The notes beneath the pieces were generated by a model, which was not told the origin of the DNA, made no database searches, and worked only from the letters and a program-made list of their open reading frames with translations. Of a stretch of DNA of 64,000 nucleotides, positions 6,983-15,532 are shown piece after piece. Source of the DNA: Cupriavidus neocaledonicus (GTDB taxonomy: Bacteria; Pseudomonadota; Gammaproteobacteria; Burkholderiales; Burkholderiaceae); assembly GCF_000372525.1 (NCBI RefSeq), contig NZ_AQUR01000104.1, forward strand, positions 113,199-177,198, written 5' to 3'. The position numbers were made by a program, and so were the translations under genes. Within the stretch, counting starts at the first letter, position 1; every line of letters begins with the position of its first letter.

Positions 6983-9874
6983 TTACAGCGTGCGCGCCAC
7001 CTCTGTGATTTCGTACACCTCGAGCTGGTCGCCTTCCTGAACATCGTTGAAGTTCTTGATCGACAGACCGCACTCGAAGCCTTGCTTGACTTCCTTGACG
7101 TCGTCCTTGAAGCGCTTGAGCGAATCCAGCTCGCCGTCGTGGATGACCACGTTGTTGCGCAGCACGCGCACCAGCGAACTGCGCTTGACCACGCCGTCGG
7201 TGACCATACAGCCGGCCACCGCGCCGACCTTCGGCACGCGGAACACCTGGCGCACCTCGACCGTGCCAGTAGTGGTTTCGCGCTTCTCCGGCGCCAGCAT
7301 GCCCGACATCGCCGCCTTGATCTCGTCTACCGCATCGTAAATGATGTTGTAGTAGCGGATATCGATGCCGTTGTGCTCGGCCAGCTTGCGCGCGCCCGCA
7401 TCGGCACGCACGTTGAAGCCGATGATGACGGCCTTCGAGGCCGTCGCCAGGTTGACGTCGGACTCGGAGATGCCACCCACGCCGCCGTGCACGATCTGCA
7501 CCCGCACCTCGGCGGTCGACAGCTTCTGCAGCGACTGCACCAGCGCTTCCTGCGAACCCTGCACGTCGGCCTTGACGATCAGCGGCAGCGTCTGCACTTC
7601 GCCTTCGGCCATCTGCTCCAGCATGTTCTCGAGCTTGGCGGCCTGTTGCTTGGCCAGCTTCACGTCGCGGAACTTGCCCTGGCGGAACAGCGCGATTTCG
7701 CGCGCCTTGCGCTCGTCCGGCAGCACCAGCACTTCCTCGCCGGCGGCGGGCACTTCGGACAGGCCCTGGATTTCGACCGGGATCGACGGGCCGGCCTCCT
7801 TGGTGGCCTTGCCGTTCTCGTCCAGCATGGCGCGCACGCGGCCGTAGGCGCTGCCAGCCAGCACCACATCGCCACGCTTGAGCGTGCCGCTGCTGACCAG
7901 GATGGTGGCGATCGGGCCCTTACCCTTGTCGAGCTGGGCTTCCACCACCAGGCCCTTGGCCGGGGCGTCCACCGGTGCCTTCAGTTCCAGCACTTCGGCC
8001 TGCAGCGACACCTGCTCCAGCAGGTCTTCGATGCCGGCGCCGGTCTTGGCGGACACCGGCACGAACGGCGAATCGCCGCCGTATTCTTCCGGCACCACCT
8101 GCTCGGCCACCAGTTCCTGCTTGACGCGGTCCGGGTTGGCTTCGGGCTTGTCGACCTTGTTGATCGCCACCACGATCGGCACGCCGGCAGCCTTGGCGTG
8201 CGCGATGGCTTCCTTGGTCTGCGGCATCACGCCGTCGTCGGCAGCGACCACCAGGATAACGATGTCGGTGGCCTTGGCACCGCGGGCACGCATGGCCGTG
8301 AAGGCCTCGTGACCCGGGGTATCCAGGAAGGTGATCACGCCGCGGTCGGTTTCCACATGGTAGGCACCGATATGCTGCGTAATGCCGCCGGCTTCGCCCG
8401 CGGCCACCTTGGTGCGGCGGATGTAGTCCAGCAGCGAGGTCTTGCCGTGGTCGACGTGACCCATCACGGTCACCACCGGCGGACGCGGCAGCAGTTCGGC
8501 GTCTTCGTGCTCTTCGCCGTCGACCACCAGCAGCGCTTCCGGATCGTCCAGCTTGGCGGCGTACGCCTTGTGGCCCATTTCTTCCACCACGATCATGGCG
8601 GTTTCCTGGTCCAGCACCTGGTTGATCGTCACCATCTGGCCGAGCTTCATCATCTGCTTGATGACCTCGGATGCCTTGACCGCCATCTTGTGGGCCAGGT
8701 CGGCCACCGAGATGGTTTCCGGCACGTGCACTTCGCGCACCACCGGTTCGGTCGGCGCCTGGAAGTTGCTGCGGCTGTCGTCATGCTGCTGCTGACGGCC
8801 GCCACGGCCGCGCGGGCCACCGCGCCAGCCGCCCACGCCGCCCGACGAATCGCCGCGCGTCTTCAGGCCGCTGCCCTTCTTGCGGCTGCCTTCGTCCTGC
8901 CACGTCGACGAGGTGCCGGCCTTGACGACCTTGCCCTTCTTGTCGGTGGTGGTGGTAGCGGTGGCGGTCACCGGCTTCTTCTCGCCCGGCTTGGCCTCGG
9001 TGCCGGCCGGCTTCACCGGCTTGTGCAGCGTACCGGTCTGCTCGGCCTTCTTTTCCTCGGCCTTGCGCTCGGATGGCGCCTTGAGCACGCGTGCCGGCGC
9101 GTTCAGCATCTGCTGGATCGCACGGGCCTCGGCTTCGGCGGCCTCGCGGCGCTTGCGCGCGGCGATTTCCTGCTCGGCGCGGGCCTTGTCGGCGGCAGCC
9201 TTGGCCTCGTCGGCAGCCTTCTGCGCCTCGGCGCGTTCGGCGGCGACGCGGGCCTTCTCGTCCTCGGCCTTCTTGCGCGAGGCGTCCTCGTTGGCTTCGG
9301 TCACGGCGCGCGATGCGGCAGCCTCTTCCTCGGCCTTGCGGGCGGCGAGTTCGGCCTGGCGGCGCTGTTCGGCCTCGAGTGCCTCCTGGCGCGCGCGGCG
9401 CTCGGCTTCCTCGCGCTCGGCGGCCTCCCGGGCGGCCTTGGCCTCGGCTTCCTGGCGCGCCAGCTGCTCGGCCTGGCGGCGCTCTTCCGCTTCGCGGCGC
9501 GCCTCCTCGGCAGCATCGACGACCTGGGCCTGGGCCTCGGCGCCATCGGCCTGCGGCTCCTGGGCAGCGTCGTCGCGCTTGATCAGCACGCGCTTCTTGC
9601 GCACTTCCACCTGGACCGTGCGGGTCTTGCCGGTGGCGTCCGACTGGCGGATCTCGGAGGTTTCGCGCTTGGTCAGTGTGATCTTCTTGCGGGCGCTGTC
9701 GTCGGCCTGGCCGTGCGAGCGCTTCAGATAGTCCAGCAGCCTGGTCTTATCCGATTCCGTGATGATGTCTTCTGGCGTCGCTTTGCCCACCCCAGCCGCC
9801 TGCAATTGTTCCAGCAGGGCAGCTGCGCTGCGACTCAGTTCTGCGGCCAGTTGGGCAACTGTTGTGCTTGCCAT
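6983..9874 (-). CDS. infB: Translation initiation factor IF-2
   Basis: 963 residues, long as in other betaproteobacteria. IF-2 is the GTPase that places fMet-tRNA on the 30S subunit and promotes 50S joining. The N-terminal ~55 residues form the IF2-N domain. Residues ~100-280 are an Ala/Glu/Arg/Lys-rich, probably helical or coiled-coil linker. A Gly/Arg patch (~350) precedes a second IF2-N-like region. The G domain begins near residue 469 with GHVDHGKTS, followed by DTPGHEAF and NKVDK. The rest comprises the beta-barrel and fMet-tRNA-binding domains. The ATG has AAGGG upstream. The gene lies 89 bp after nusA in the same operon. Confidence 0.98.
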   Translation of the reverse strand: MASTTVAQLAAELSRSAAALLEQLQAAGVGKATPEDIITESDKTRLLDYLKRSHGQADDSARKKITLTKRETSEIRQSDATGKTRTVQVEVRKKRVLIKRDDAAQEPQADGAEAQAQVVDAAEEARREAEERRQAEQLARQEAEAKAAREAAEREEAERRARQEALEAEQRRQAELAARKAEEEAAASRAVTEANEDASRKKAEDEKARVAAERAEAQKAADEAKAAADKARAEQEIAARKRREAAEAEARAIQQMLNAPARVLKAPSERKAEEKKAEQTGTLHKPVKPAGTEAKPGEKKPVTATATTTTDKKGKVVKAGTSSTWQDEGSRKKGSGLKTRGDSSGGVGGWRGGPRGRGGRQQQHDDSRSNFQAPTEPVVREVHVPETISVADLAHKMAVKASEVIKQMMKLGQMVTINQVLDQETAMIVVEEMGHKAYAAKLDDPEALLVVDGEEHEDAELLPRPPVVTVMGHVDHGKTSLLDYIRRTKVAAGEAGGITQHIGAYHVETDRGVITFLDTPGHEAFTAMRARGAKATDIVILVVAADDGVMPQTKEAIAHAKAAGVPIVVAINKVDKPEANPDRVKQELVAEQVVPEEYGGDSPFVPVSAKTGAGIEDLLEQVSLQAEVLELKAPVDAPAKGLVVEAQLDKGKGPIATILVSSGTLKRGDVVLAGSAYGRVRAMLDENGKATKEAGPSIPVEIQGLSEVPAAGEEVLVLPDERKAREIALFRQGKFRDVKLAKQQAAKLENMLEQMAEGEVQTLPLIVKADVQGSQEALVQSLQKLSTAEVRVQIVHGGVGGISESDVNLATASKAVIIGFNVRADAGARKLAEHNGIDIRYYNIIYDAVDEIKAAMSGMLAPEKRETTTGTVEVRQVFRVPKVGAVAGCMVTDGVVKRSSLVRVLRNNVVIHDGELDSLKRFKDDVKEVKQGFECGLSIKNFNDVQEGDQLEVYEITEVARTL

Positions 9875-9928
9875 TCAAACCCTTTCAATGCTTGGTTTCT
9901 ACGTCGGGACAAATTGTTGCGGAAAGCG

Positions 9929-9957
9929 CGCCCTGCCCGGTTTCAGCGGCCAGGGCG
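9929..9957 (-). other. Intercistronic hairpin between nusA and infB
   Basis: A 7-bp stem (CGCCCTG / CAGGGCG) with a 15-base loop lies in the 89-bp gap between the nusA stop and the infB start. No T-run follows. It may be a pause or processing site. Support is limited to the repeat itself. Confidence 0.45.
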
Positions 9958-9963
9958 TGTCCC

Positions 9964-11439
9964 TCAGTTGAACCAATGTTCCCGTGCTTTCATGATCAGC
10001 GACTTGGCTTCTTCCTCGCTGACACCGGTCATCTCGACCAGCTCGTCCACGGCCAGTTCGGCCAGGTCGTCACGCGTATGGATATCGCCTTCGGCCAGCT
10101 TGCCGATCAGTTCCGGGTTGAGGCCGTCGAGCGAGCGCAGGTCCTGCGACACCTCTTCCACCTTTTCTTCCCGGGCCAGTTCCATCGTCAGGAGCGCATC
10201 ACGCGCGCGATTGCGCAGCTCGTTGACGGTGTCTTCGTCAAAGGCCTCGATCTCCATCATTTCACTGATGGGGACATAAGCCACTTCTTCCAGCGTGGAG
10301 AAGCCTTCCTCGATCAGGATGTCGGCGACTTCCTCGTCCACGTCCAGCTTGGACATGAACAGCTTGCGCACCACATCGCTTTCCTCGGCCTGCTTCTGCG
10401 CCGATTCTTCCTGCGTCATGATGTTGATCTGCCAGCCGGTCAGCTCGGACGCCAGGCGCACGTTCTGACCGCTGCGGCCGATGGCGACGGCGAGGTTTTC
10501 CTCGTCGACCACCACGTCCATGCTGTGCTTCTCTTCATCGACCACGATCGACTGCACCTGCGCCGGCGCCAGCGCGCCGATCACGAACTGCGCCGGGTCT
10601 TCCGACCACAGCACAATGTCCACCGCCTCGCCGCCGATCTCGTTGCGCACCGCGGTGACGCGCGTGCCACGCACGCCCACGCAGGTGCCGATCGGGTCGA
10701 TGCGCTTGTCGTGCGCGACCACCGCGATCTTGGCGCGCACGCCCGGGTCGCGGGCCGCCGCCTTGATCTCCAGCAGGCCCTGTTCCATTTCAGGCACTTC
10801 GTTCTCGAAGAGCTTGATCAGGAAATCGGGCGCTGTGCGCGACAGCTCGATCTGCGGGCCACGCGCGGCGCGGTCTACATTGAGGATATAGGCGCGCACA
10901 CGGTCGCCGGTGCGCAGGTTTTCCTTGGGAATGATCTGGTCGCGGGCCAGCAGCGCTTCGACGCGGCCGGATTCGACGATCAGGCCCTTCTTGTCGGCGC
11001 GCTTGACCGTGCCGGTCATGATCTTTTCGCCGCGGTCGAGGTAGTCGTTCAGGATCTGCTCGCGCTCGGCGTCGCGGATGCGCTGCAGGATCACCTGCTT
11101 GGCGGCCTGCGCGCCGATGCGGCCGAACTCGACCGATTCGATTTGCTGCTCGATATAGTCACCCAGCTCGATGCCCGGGTTTTCCTCGCGGGCCTCGAAC
11201 AGCAGGATCTGCTTGTCCGGCTCCTGCAAGCCCAGCTCGTCGGGAACGACCAGCCAGCGGCGGAAGGTTTCATGCTCGCCCGACTCGCGATCGATCGCGA
11301 CACGGATATCCACGTCTTCCTCGAAACGCTTCTTGGTGGCCGAGGCGAGCGCCGCCTCCAGGGCACCGAATACCACATCCTTGTCGACGTTCTTCTCACG
11401 CGCAAGCGCATCGACGAGCAACAGAACTTCGCGGCTCAT
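9964..11439 (-). CDS. nusA: Transcription termination/antitermination factor NusA
   Basis: 491 residues, normal for proteobacteria. NusA binds RNA polymerase and controls pausing, termination and rrn antitermination. The N-terminal domain binds polymerase. An S1 domain lies at ~135-200, followed by two KH domains, including the GVRGTRV and AIGRSGQNVRLASELTGW signatures. The C-terminus carries two acidic AR repeats (residues ~365-490), as in E. coli. Its ATG overlaps the rimP stop by 4 bp, so the two are translationally coupled. Confidence 0.98.
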   Translation of the reverse strand: MSREVLLLVDALAREKNVDKDVVFGALEAALASATKKRFEEDVDIRVAIDRESGEHETFRRWLVVPDELGLQEPDKQILLFEAREENPGIELGDYIEQQIESVEFGRIGAQAAKQVILQRIRDAEREQILNDYLDRGEKIMTGTVKRADKKGLIVESGRVEALLARDQIIPKENLRTGDRVRAYILNVDRAARGPQIELSRTAPDFLIKLFENEVPEMEQGLLEIKAAARDPGVRAKIAVVAHDKRIDPIGTCVGVRGTRVTAVRNEIGGEAVDIVLWSEDPAQFVIGALAPAQVQSIVVDEEKHSMDVVVDEENLAVAIGRSGQNVRLASELTGWQINIMTQEESAQKQAEESDVVRKLFMSKLDVDEEVADILIEEGFSTLEEVAYVPISEMMEIEAFDEDTVNELRNRARDALLTMELAREEKVEEVSQDLRSLDGLNPELIGKLAEGDIHTRDDLAELAVDELVEMTGVSEEEAKSLIMKAREHWFN

Positions 11440-11924
11440 TGCTTGTTCCCTTTTCTTTGATTTCCTTTGAAGTCGATCACCGGCACCAGGCGTGCCTTGT
11501 CGACATCGGATACGGCAAATTCCAGCAGCGCCGGGCCATCCTTGCCCTCGAACTCCAGGCCGATCTTCTCTTCGCCCGCGGCGCCGGTGGGCTCGCGCAG
11601 GATGCCGGTGAAGTTCTTCTGTCCGTTGACGGGCAGGCGCAGCGTCACGCGCGCCTCCGCGCCGGCAAAGCGGATGAAGTCGGCCAGCTTCTTCAGCGGC
11701 CGGTCCAGTCCGGGCGACGAGACCTCGAGGCGTTCATAGTCGACGTTCTCGACCGTAAACACGTGGGTGAGCTGGCGGCTCACCTTTTCGCAATCCTCGA
11801 TGGCAATGCCGGTTTCAGGCTGATCGATATAGACACGCAGCAATCCGGCCGGGGCACGCTCGAGCTCGACCAGCTCATATCCCATGCCGCTTAGGGTGGT
11901 TTCGATCAAATCTGCCAGATGCAC
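11436..11924 (-). CDS. rimP: Ribosome maturation factor RimP
   Basis: 162 residues starting at a GTG, with translation beginning MHLADLIE. RimP binds early 30S intermediates and promotes their assembly. The central motif VSSPGLDRPLKKLADF, near residue 90, is the family signature. The C-terminal half is the SH3-like domain. It is the first gene of the rimP-nusA-infB-rbfA-truB series, so transcription must begin in the preceding 300-bp gap. The C-terminus is basic (GNQRKGNKQ). Confidence 0.95.
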   Translation of the reverse strand: MHLADLIETTLSGMGYELVELERAPAGLLRVYIDQPETGIAIEDCEKVSRQLTHVFTVENVDYERLEVSSPGLDRPLKKLADFIRFAGAEARVTLRLPVNGQKNFTGILREPTGAAGEEKIGLEFEGKDGPALLEFAVSDVDKARLVPVIDFKGNQRKGNKQ

Positions 11925-12056
11925 TGTTATCCCGAGTAATGGCCATCAACACCGTGGCAGGCAAACCCGCCGGTGCCGTCCGGGACGACCCTGCTGCAGC
12001 GCTGCCTGTCCGCCACCCCTTCCGCCCATGCGGAAGCACCGAAAAACGGGCGAACC

Positions 12057-12081
12057 AAAAAAAAATGGGCGCAATGCCCAT
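12057..12081 (-). terminator. Terminator-like hairpin with T9 run (minus strand)
   Basis: Read on the minus strand, a 6-bp stem (ATGGGC / GCCCAT, loop ATTGC) is followed by a run of nine T. It lies 146 bp after the rluB stop and 133 bp before the rimP start. It could end the scpB-rluB transcript or act as an attenuator in the rimP leader if the promoter lies upstream of it. Confidence 0.65.
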
Positions 12082-12088
12082 CATTCGC

Positions 12089-12114
12089 CCATCCTCGGAC
12101 GAGGATGGCTTTTT
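12089..12114 (+). terminator. Terminator-like hairpin with T5 run (plus strand)
   Basis: An 8-bp stem (CCATCCTC / GAGGATGG, loop GGAC) is followed by CTTTTTG on the plus strand. No plus-strand gene ends here, since rimP and rluB are both on the minus strand. It may stop antisense transcription from the rimP operon region. Confidence 0.55.
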
Positions 12115-12226
12115 GAATAGACTTGAATTATACGCGGATTATGTCGAAAAGGCAAAAGCCAGACATTACCGCGGATTGCACGCGGCGCCGGCAGGCGTTC
12201 TGCCTGCCGTGCGCAGCCTGCGGCAC

Positions 12227-14092
12227 CTAACGATTGCCGCCGCGGTTGCCACCGCGATTGCCGCCACCGCCACGCGGCGAACGGTTGCCGCCCGACTTGG
12301 CTGCCTTCGGCATCACGTTGCCATTGGCCTCGCCGCCGCGGCGGGCCTTGCCCTGCCCCTGGCCTGCCTGGCCCCTAGTGCCGCCCATGCCGCCCATGCC
12401 GGCACCGCCGCCACGTCCCTGGCGCGCGCCGGCGCCGCGGCCACCGCCGAGGTTGGCGGCGTGCGAAGTCAGCAGCGTCGGCCCGTGGCTGATATAGCCC
12501 ATCGACGTCTTCATCGGATCCGGCTGGCTGCTGCGGCTGCCGCCGCCACCGCCACGAGGACCGCCCTGTTCGAAGCGCGGCAGGCCATCCATGCCGGTAT
12601 GCATCGGCATGCCGGCAATCGCCGCCTCGGTGCGCTGCTTGCGCCCGCCCACCTTGGTGGCACCCTTGGGTGCCTGCTCGCCCTTGCCCGGCACCTTCAG
12701 GCCGACGCTGGTCATCAGCGCCTTGACGTCATTCGGCTCCACTTCCTGCCAGCGGCCGCGCTTGAGACCGCGCGGCAGCAGGAACTGGCCGTAGCGGGTA
12801 CGGATCAGGCGCGACACGGTCAGGCCAACCGCCTCGAACATGCGCCGCACTTCGCGGTTGCGGCCTTCGGTCAGGGCCACGTGGTACCAATGGTTGGCGC
12901 CTTCGCCGCCACCGTCGGCAATGCGCAGGAAGTTGGCCTCGCCGTCATCCAGCTTGATGCCGTGCAGCAGGCGCTGGCGGTCGGCTTCGGCCAGCTCGCC
13001 CAGCGTGCGTACCGCGTACTCGCGCTCGACCCCGTAGCGGGGATGCATGAACCGGTTGGCGATGTCGCCCGAGGTGGTGAAGATCAGCAGGCCTTCAGTG
13101 TTGAAATCCAGGCGGCCCACCGCGACCCACTTGCCGGTCTTGATGCGCGGCAGGTTGTCGAACACGGTCGGGCGGCCTTCCGGATCGGACTGGCTGACGA
13201 TCTCGCCGGCAGGCTTGTGATACAGCAGCACGCGCGGCGGCTTGGTCGACACCTTGCGGTGGATCAGCTTGCCGTTCACGCGGACCTGGTCGGCCGGCAG
13301 TATGCGCTGGCCGATATGGGCCGGCAGCCCGTTGACCGAGACGCGGCCCTGCAGGATCAGCTCTTCCATCTCGCGGCGCGAGCCCAGGCCGCCCTCGGCC
13401 AGCACCTTGTGCAGCTTGGGGGCGTCGTCTTCGGCGGAGAGTTCGCGCACCGGCTTGGCCTTGGTGCGCGGGATGACGGTGTCTTCGCTGTCGTACTGCT
13501 CAGAAATGACGAAGCGGAACAGGTCTTCGCTGCTTGCGGCGGCCTTGTCCGCGCCGGTTTGGCCCTTGCGCGCGGCCTGCGGCTTGCTGCCATCCTTGCG
13601 CCGGCCCTGCTGGCGCGCACCTGCGCCCTGGTTGTCGCCGGACGTTGCGGGCTTGCCGCTGCGCTGGCCCTGCTTGCGCTTGCGGGCCGGCTGCTCCGGC
13701 TTGTCGGCGCCTTCGGCTCGGGCCGCGCGGTCGATCTTGTCCGCCTTGCTGGTGCCCTGGCTGCCCTGCGCGCCCTCGCCCGTCTTGCGCTTGCCGCGGC
13801 CACGCTGGCCACCGCGCCCGGCACCGGCGGCGCCCGCGCTGGCGGCTGCAACCGCCTCGCCGGCATCGCCCTGGCCGGCCGCGCCGGCGCCTTCGGCGCC
13901 CTCGGCGCGGTCCTGCGCCGCCTGGCGGCGCGATGCCACCAGGTTCCTCAGACCGCGGCGCAGCCCCTTGCGGCGGGGCGCGGCGTCGCTGCCCGTTCCG
14001 GGTTCTGCGGCGCCGGTGTCGGCGGATGCGCCCGCATGGCGGGCGTCTTGCTCAACGGAATCAGACAAGATATTCACTATCGGATGTTGCAT
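12227..14092 (-). CDS. rluB: 23S rRNA pseudouridine(2605) synthase with long low-complexity tails
   Basis: 621 residues, about twice the ~290 of E. coli RluB. The S4 RNA-binding domain lies at ~226-265 (LHKVLAEGGLGSRREMEELI). The RsuA-type catalytic domain runs to ~485, with catalytic Asp329 in GRLDFNTEG. The first ~190 residues are Ala/Gly/Arg/Lys/Gln-rich and the last ~130 are Gly/Arg-rich with RGG-like repeats ending GGNRGGNRGGNR. Such tails are probably disordered and may bind RNA. RluB-type enzymes modify 23S rRNA near the peptidyl-transferase centre. It lies 5 bp after scpB on the same strand, a widespread pairing. Confidence 0.93.
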   Translation of the reverse strand: MQHPIVNILSDSVEQDARHAGASADTGAAEPGTGSDAAPRRKGLRRGLRNLVASRRQAAQDRAEGAEGAGAAGQGDAGEAVAAASAGAAGAGRGGQRGRGKRKTGEGAQGSQGTSKADKIDRAARAEGADKPEQPARKRKQGQRSGKPATSGDNQGAGARQQGRRKDGSKPQAARKGQTGADKAAASSEDLFRFVISEQYDSEDTVIPRTKAKPVRELSAEDDAPKLHKVLAEGGLGSRREMEELILQGRVSVNGLPAHIGQRILPADQVRVNGKLIHRKVSTKPPRVLLYHKPAGEIVSQSDPEGRPTVFDNLPRIKTGKWVAVGRLDFNTEGLLIFTTSGDIANRFMHPRYGVEREYAVRTLGELAEADRQRLLHGIKLDDGEANFLRIADGGGEGANHWYHVALTEGRNREVRRMFEAVGLTVSRLIRTRYGQFLLPRGLKRGRWQEVEPNDVKALMTSVGLKVPGKGEQAPKGATKVGGRKQRTEAAIAGMPMHTGMDGLPRFEQGGPRGGGGGSRSSQPDPMKTSMGYISHGPTLLTSHAANLGGGRGAGARQGRGGGAGMGGMGGTRGQAGQGQGKARRGGEANGNVMPKAAKSGGNRSPRGGGGNRGGNRGGNR

Positions 14093-14097
14093 GTTGT

Positions 14098-14946
14098 TCA
14101 GTTCGGCACGCGCTCGTCGTGCTCGCTCGGGTGCGGCGGGGTGCCGTCGTCAGGCAGCTGGTCCCGCGCCCCGTTCGCAGCGGGCGCGGCCGGCTCGATG
14201 GCATCGCCCGCATCCGCCTCGACAGCCGCTGGCAGCGGCTGCGCGTCAAAGCCATCGGCGCCGTCTCCGCGCGCGGCGGTTTCGCCTTCGCCCGCGGGCG
14301 CCGCCGCTGCCGATGTGTCGGCCGGCGTGGCCGGCTCGGCAAAGGCTTCTTCATCGGCGCTGGCCGGCTTGTTGGCCGCCAGGTCCTCGAAATTGATCGC
14401 CTGCTGCTCCAGCAGGGCGGCCTGCGCCTGCGCCTGGGCATCTTCCAGCGGCGGCAGTTCGTCCAGCGTGCGCAGCCCGAGGTCATCCAGGAATGCCTTG
14501 GTGGTGGCATACAGCGCCGGGCGGCCCGGCACGTCGCGATGGCCGATCACCTCGATCCAGCTGCGATCCTCGAGCTTCTTGATCACTTCCGTGCTGACCG
14601 TCACGCCGCGGATTTCCTCGATATCGCCGCGGGTCACCGGCTGGCGGTAGGCAATGATCGCCAGCGTCTCCATCACCGCGCGCGAGTATTTTGGCGGTTT
14701 TTCCGGATTCAGGCGGTCGAGGTATTCCCGCATTTCGGGCCGGCTCTGGAACCGCCAGCCGCTGGCAAGCGCCACCAGTTCCACGCCGCGCGGGCGCCAG
14801 TCCTGGCGCAGTTCGTCCAGCAGCACGCGGATGGTGTCCGCGCCGACGTCATCGTCGAACAGGCGGCGCAGATCGTTGACGCGCAACGGTTCCTGCGCGC
14901 AGATCAGCGCCGTCTCGAGGACGATCTTCGCCTCTTGGGTATTCAT
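14098..14946 (-). CDS. scpB: Segregation and condensation protein B
   Basis: 282 residues. ScpB is the winged-helix (kite) subunit of the SMC-ScpAB complex that compacts and segregates chromosomes. Residues ~1-165 contain the two winged helices, with the family motif PPKYSRAVMETLAIIAYRQPVTRGDIEEIRG split over the second domain. The remaining ~115 residues are an acidic Ala/Glu/Pro-rich tail that the shortest ScpB proteins lack. It lies directly upstream of rluB (5-bp gap). scpA and smc are not in this window. Confidence 0.93.
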   Translation of the reverse strand: MNTQEAKIVLETALICAQEPLRVNDLRRLFDDDVGADTIRVLLDELRQDWRPRGVELVALASGWRFQSRPEMREYLDRLNPEKPPKYSRAVMETLAIIAYRQPVTRGDIEEIRGVTVSTEVIKKLEDRSWIEVIGHRDVPGRPALYATTKAFLDDLGLRTLDELPPLEDAQAQAQAALLEQQAINFEDLAANKPASADEEAFAEPATPADTSAAAAPAGEGETAARGDGADGFDAQPLPAAVEADAGDAIEPAAPAANGARDQLPDDGTPPHPSEHDERVPN

Positions 14947-15532
14947 GTTGATGGTGTGCAGCCTGTCTTTGCACCTGCTCCCGGACGGATCCGGGGCACC
15001 GGAGATTTTGGATACAGCGGTGCCAAAGCCACCGCCATCTCATCGCGCAGCGAGCCGGATACCTGCCGTACCCAGGCCGTGCACTTCCCTTTCTTTGCAT
15101 CGAGTTGCCGGGGCTTCCGGCAGGAGATCGTCCGCATGCCGTCATGGATCGGCCAGCGAACCTCTTGCGTCGCGCGTCCGCACAAACGGACATCGCGGTC
15201 GGCGACCTGAACGCCTCGAACGCAAGAAAATACGGGTATCGGGAGCAAGGCCGGCATCTACCACGCCGCAGCGCCAACCGGACTTTTGAACCAGATCTTT
15301 TGAACCGGATGGACCGCGGGGACTGGCGCTCATCGAAAGCCTTCCGCTTCCCGCGTCCCGAGCGCGCTTTCGGATATGAAAGCCGCCAGGCGCTGTTCGC
15401 CGCTGCTTACCGCAGCCTGTCTGACTCCGCGCGATACCGCAATGCTGGCGATTGTATGGCATTCCCGCCTCCGCCTGCAACCACCATCCTGCTTGCGCGG
15501 GGTGCCAACGCCGCAGGATGCCCCGTGTCGCA
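14947..15532. other. 586-bp gap with no supported gene
   Basis: This gap should contain the scpB-rluB promoter (minus strand). No open frame in it has a convincing family or composition. A minus-strand frame that ends at 14943 (104 codons, overlapping the scpB start) is rich in Arg, Pro and Cys and was rejected. Visible structure: a small CCCGGA/TCCGGG stem (14980-14995), a tandem pair of 14-bp repeats (15283-15310) and a GCTTTC/GAAAGC inverted repeat (15366-15383). It may be decayed sequence. Confidence 0.5.
15283..15310. repeat. Tandem 14-bp direct repeat
   Basis: Two adjacent copies of CTTTTGAACCRGAT differ at one base (A or G). They lie in the long gap between scpB and the TauE-like gene. 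The role is unknown; a protein-binding site or simple duplication are both possible. Confidence 0.6.

Larger units (their letters stand above)
11925..12226. other. Leader/intergenic region between rluB and rimP
   Basis: No convincing coding sequence lies in this 302-bp stretch. It must contain the promoter of the rimP operon (minus strand) and the 3' end of rluB. It holds two terminator-like hairpins of opposite orientation (separate entries), a TTCCGC/GCGGAA stem at 12020-12035 and a CGGCAGGC/GCCTGCCG stem at 12189-12209 just after the rluB stop. No clear -35/-10 pair was found by eye. Confidence 0.6.

Noticed and set aside
6230..10279. A 1349-codon plus-strand open frame opposite rbfA and infB
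   Set aside because: It lies antisense to well-conserved genes and its product is His/Arg/Leu-rich with no known domain; it is a GC-bias shadow.
11939..14650. A 903-codon plus-strand open frame opposite rluB and scpB
   Set aside because: Composition is Ala/Arg/His-rich without domains, and it is antisense to two recognised genes.
14943..15257. 104-codon minus-strand frame that overlaps the scpB start by 4 bp
   Set aside because: The overlap looks operon-like, but the product is rich in Arg, Pro and Cys without a recognisable fold, and no Shine-Dalgarno sequence was seen.
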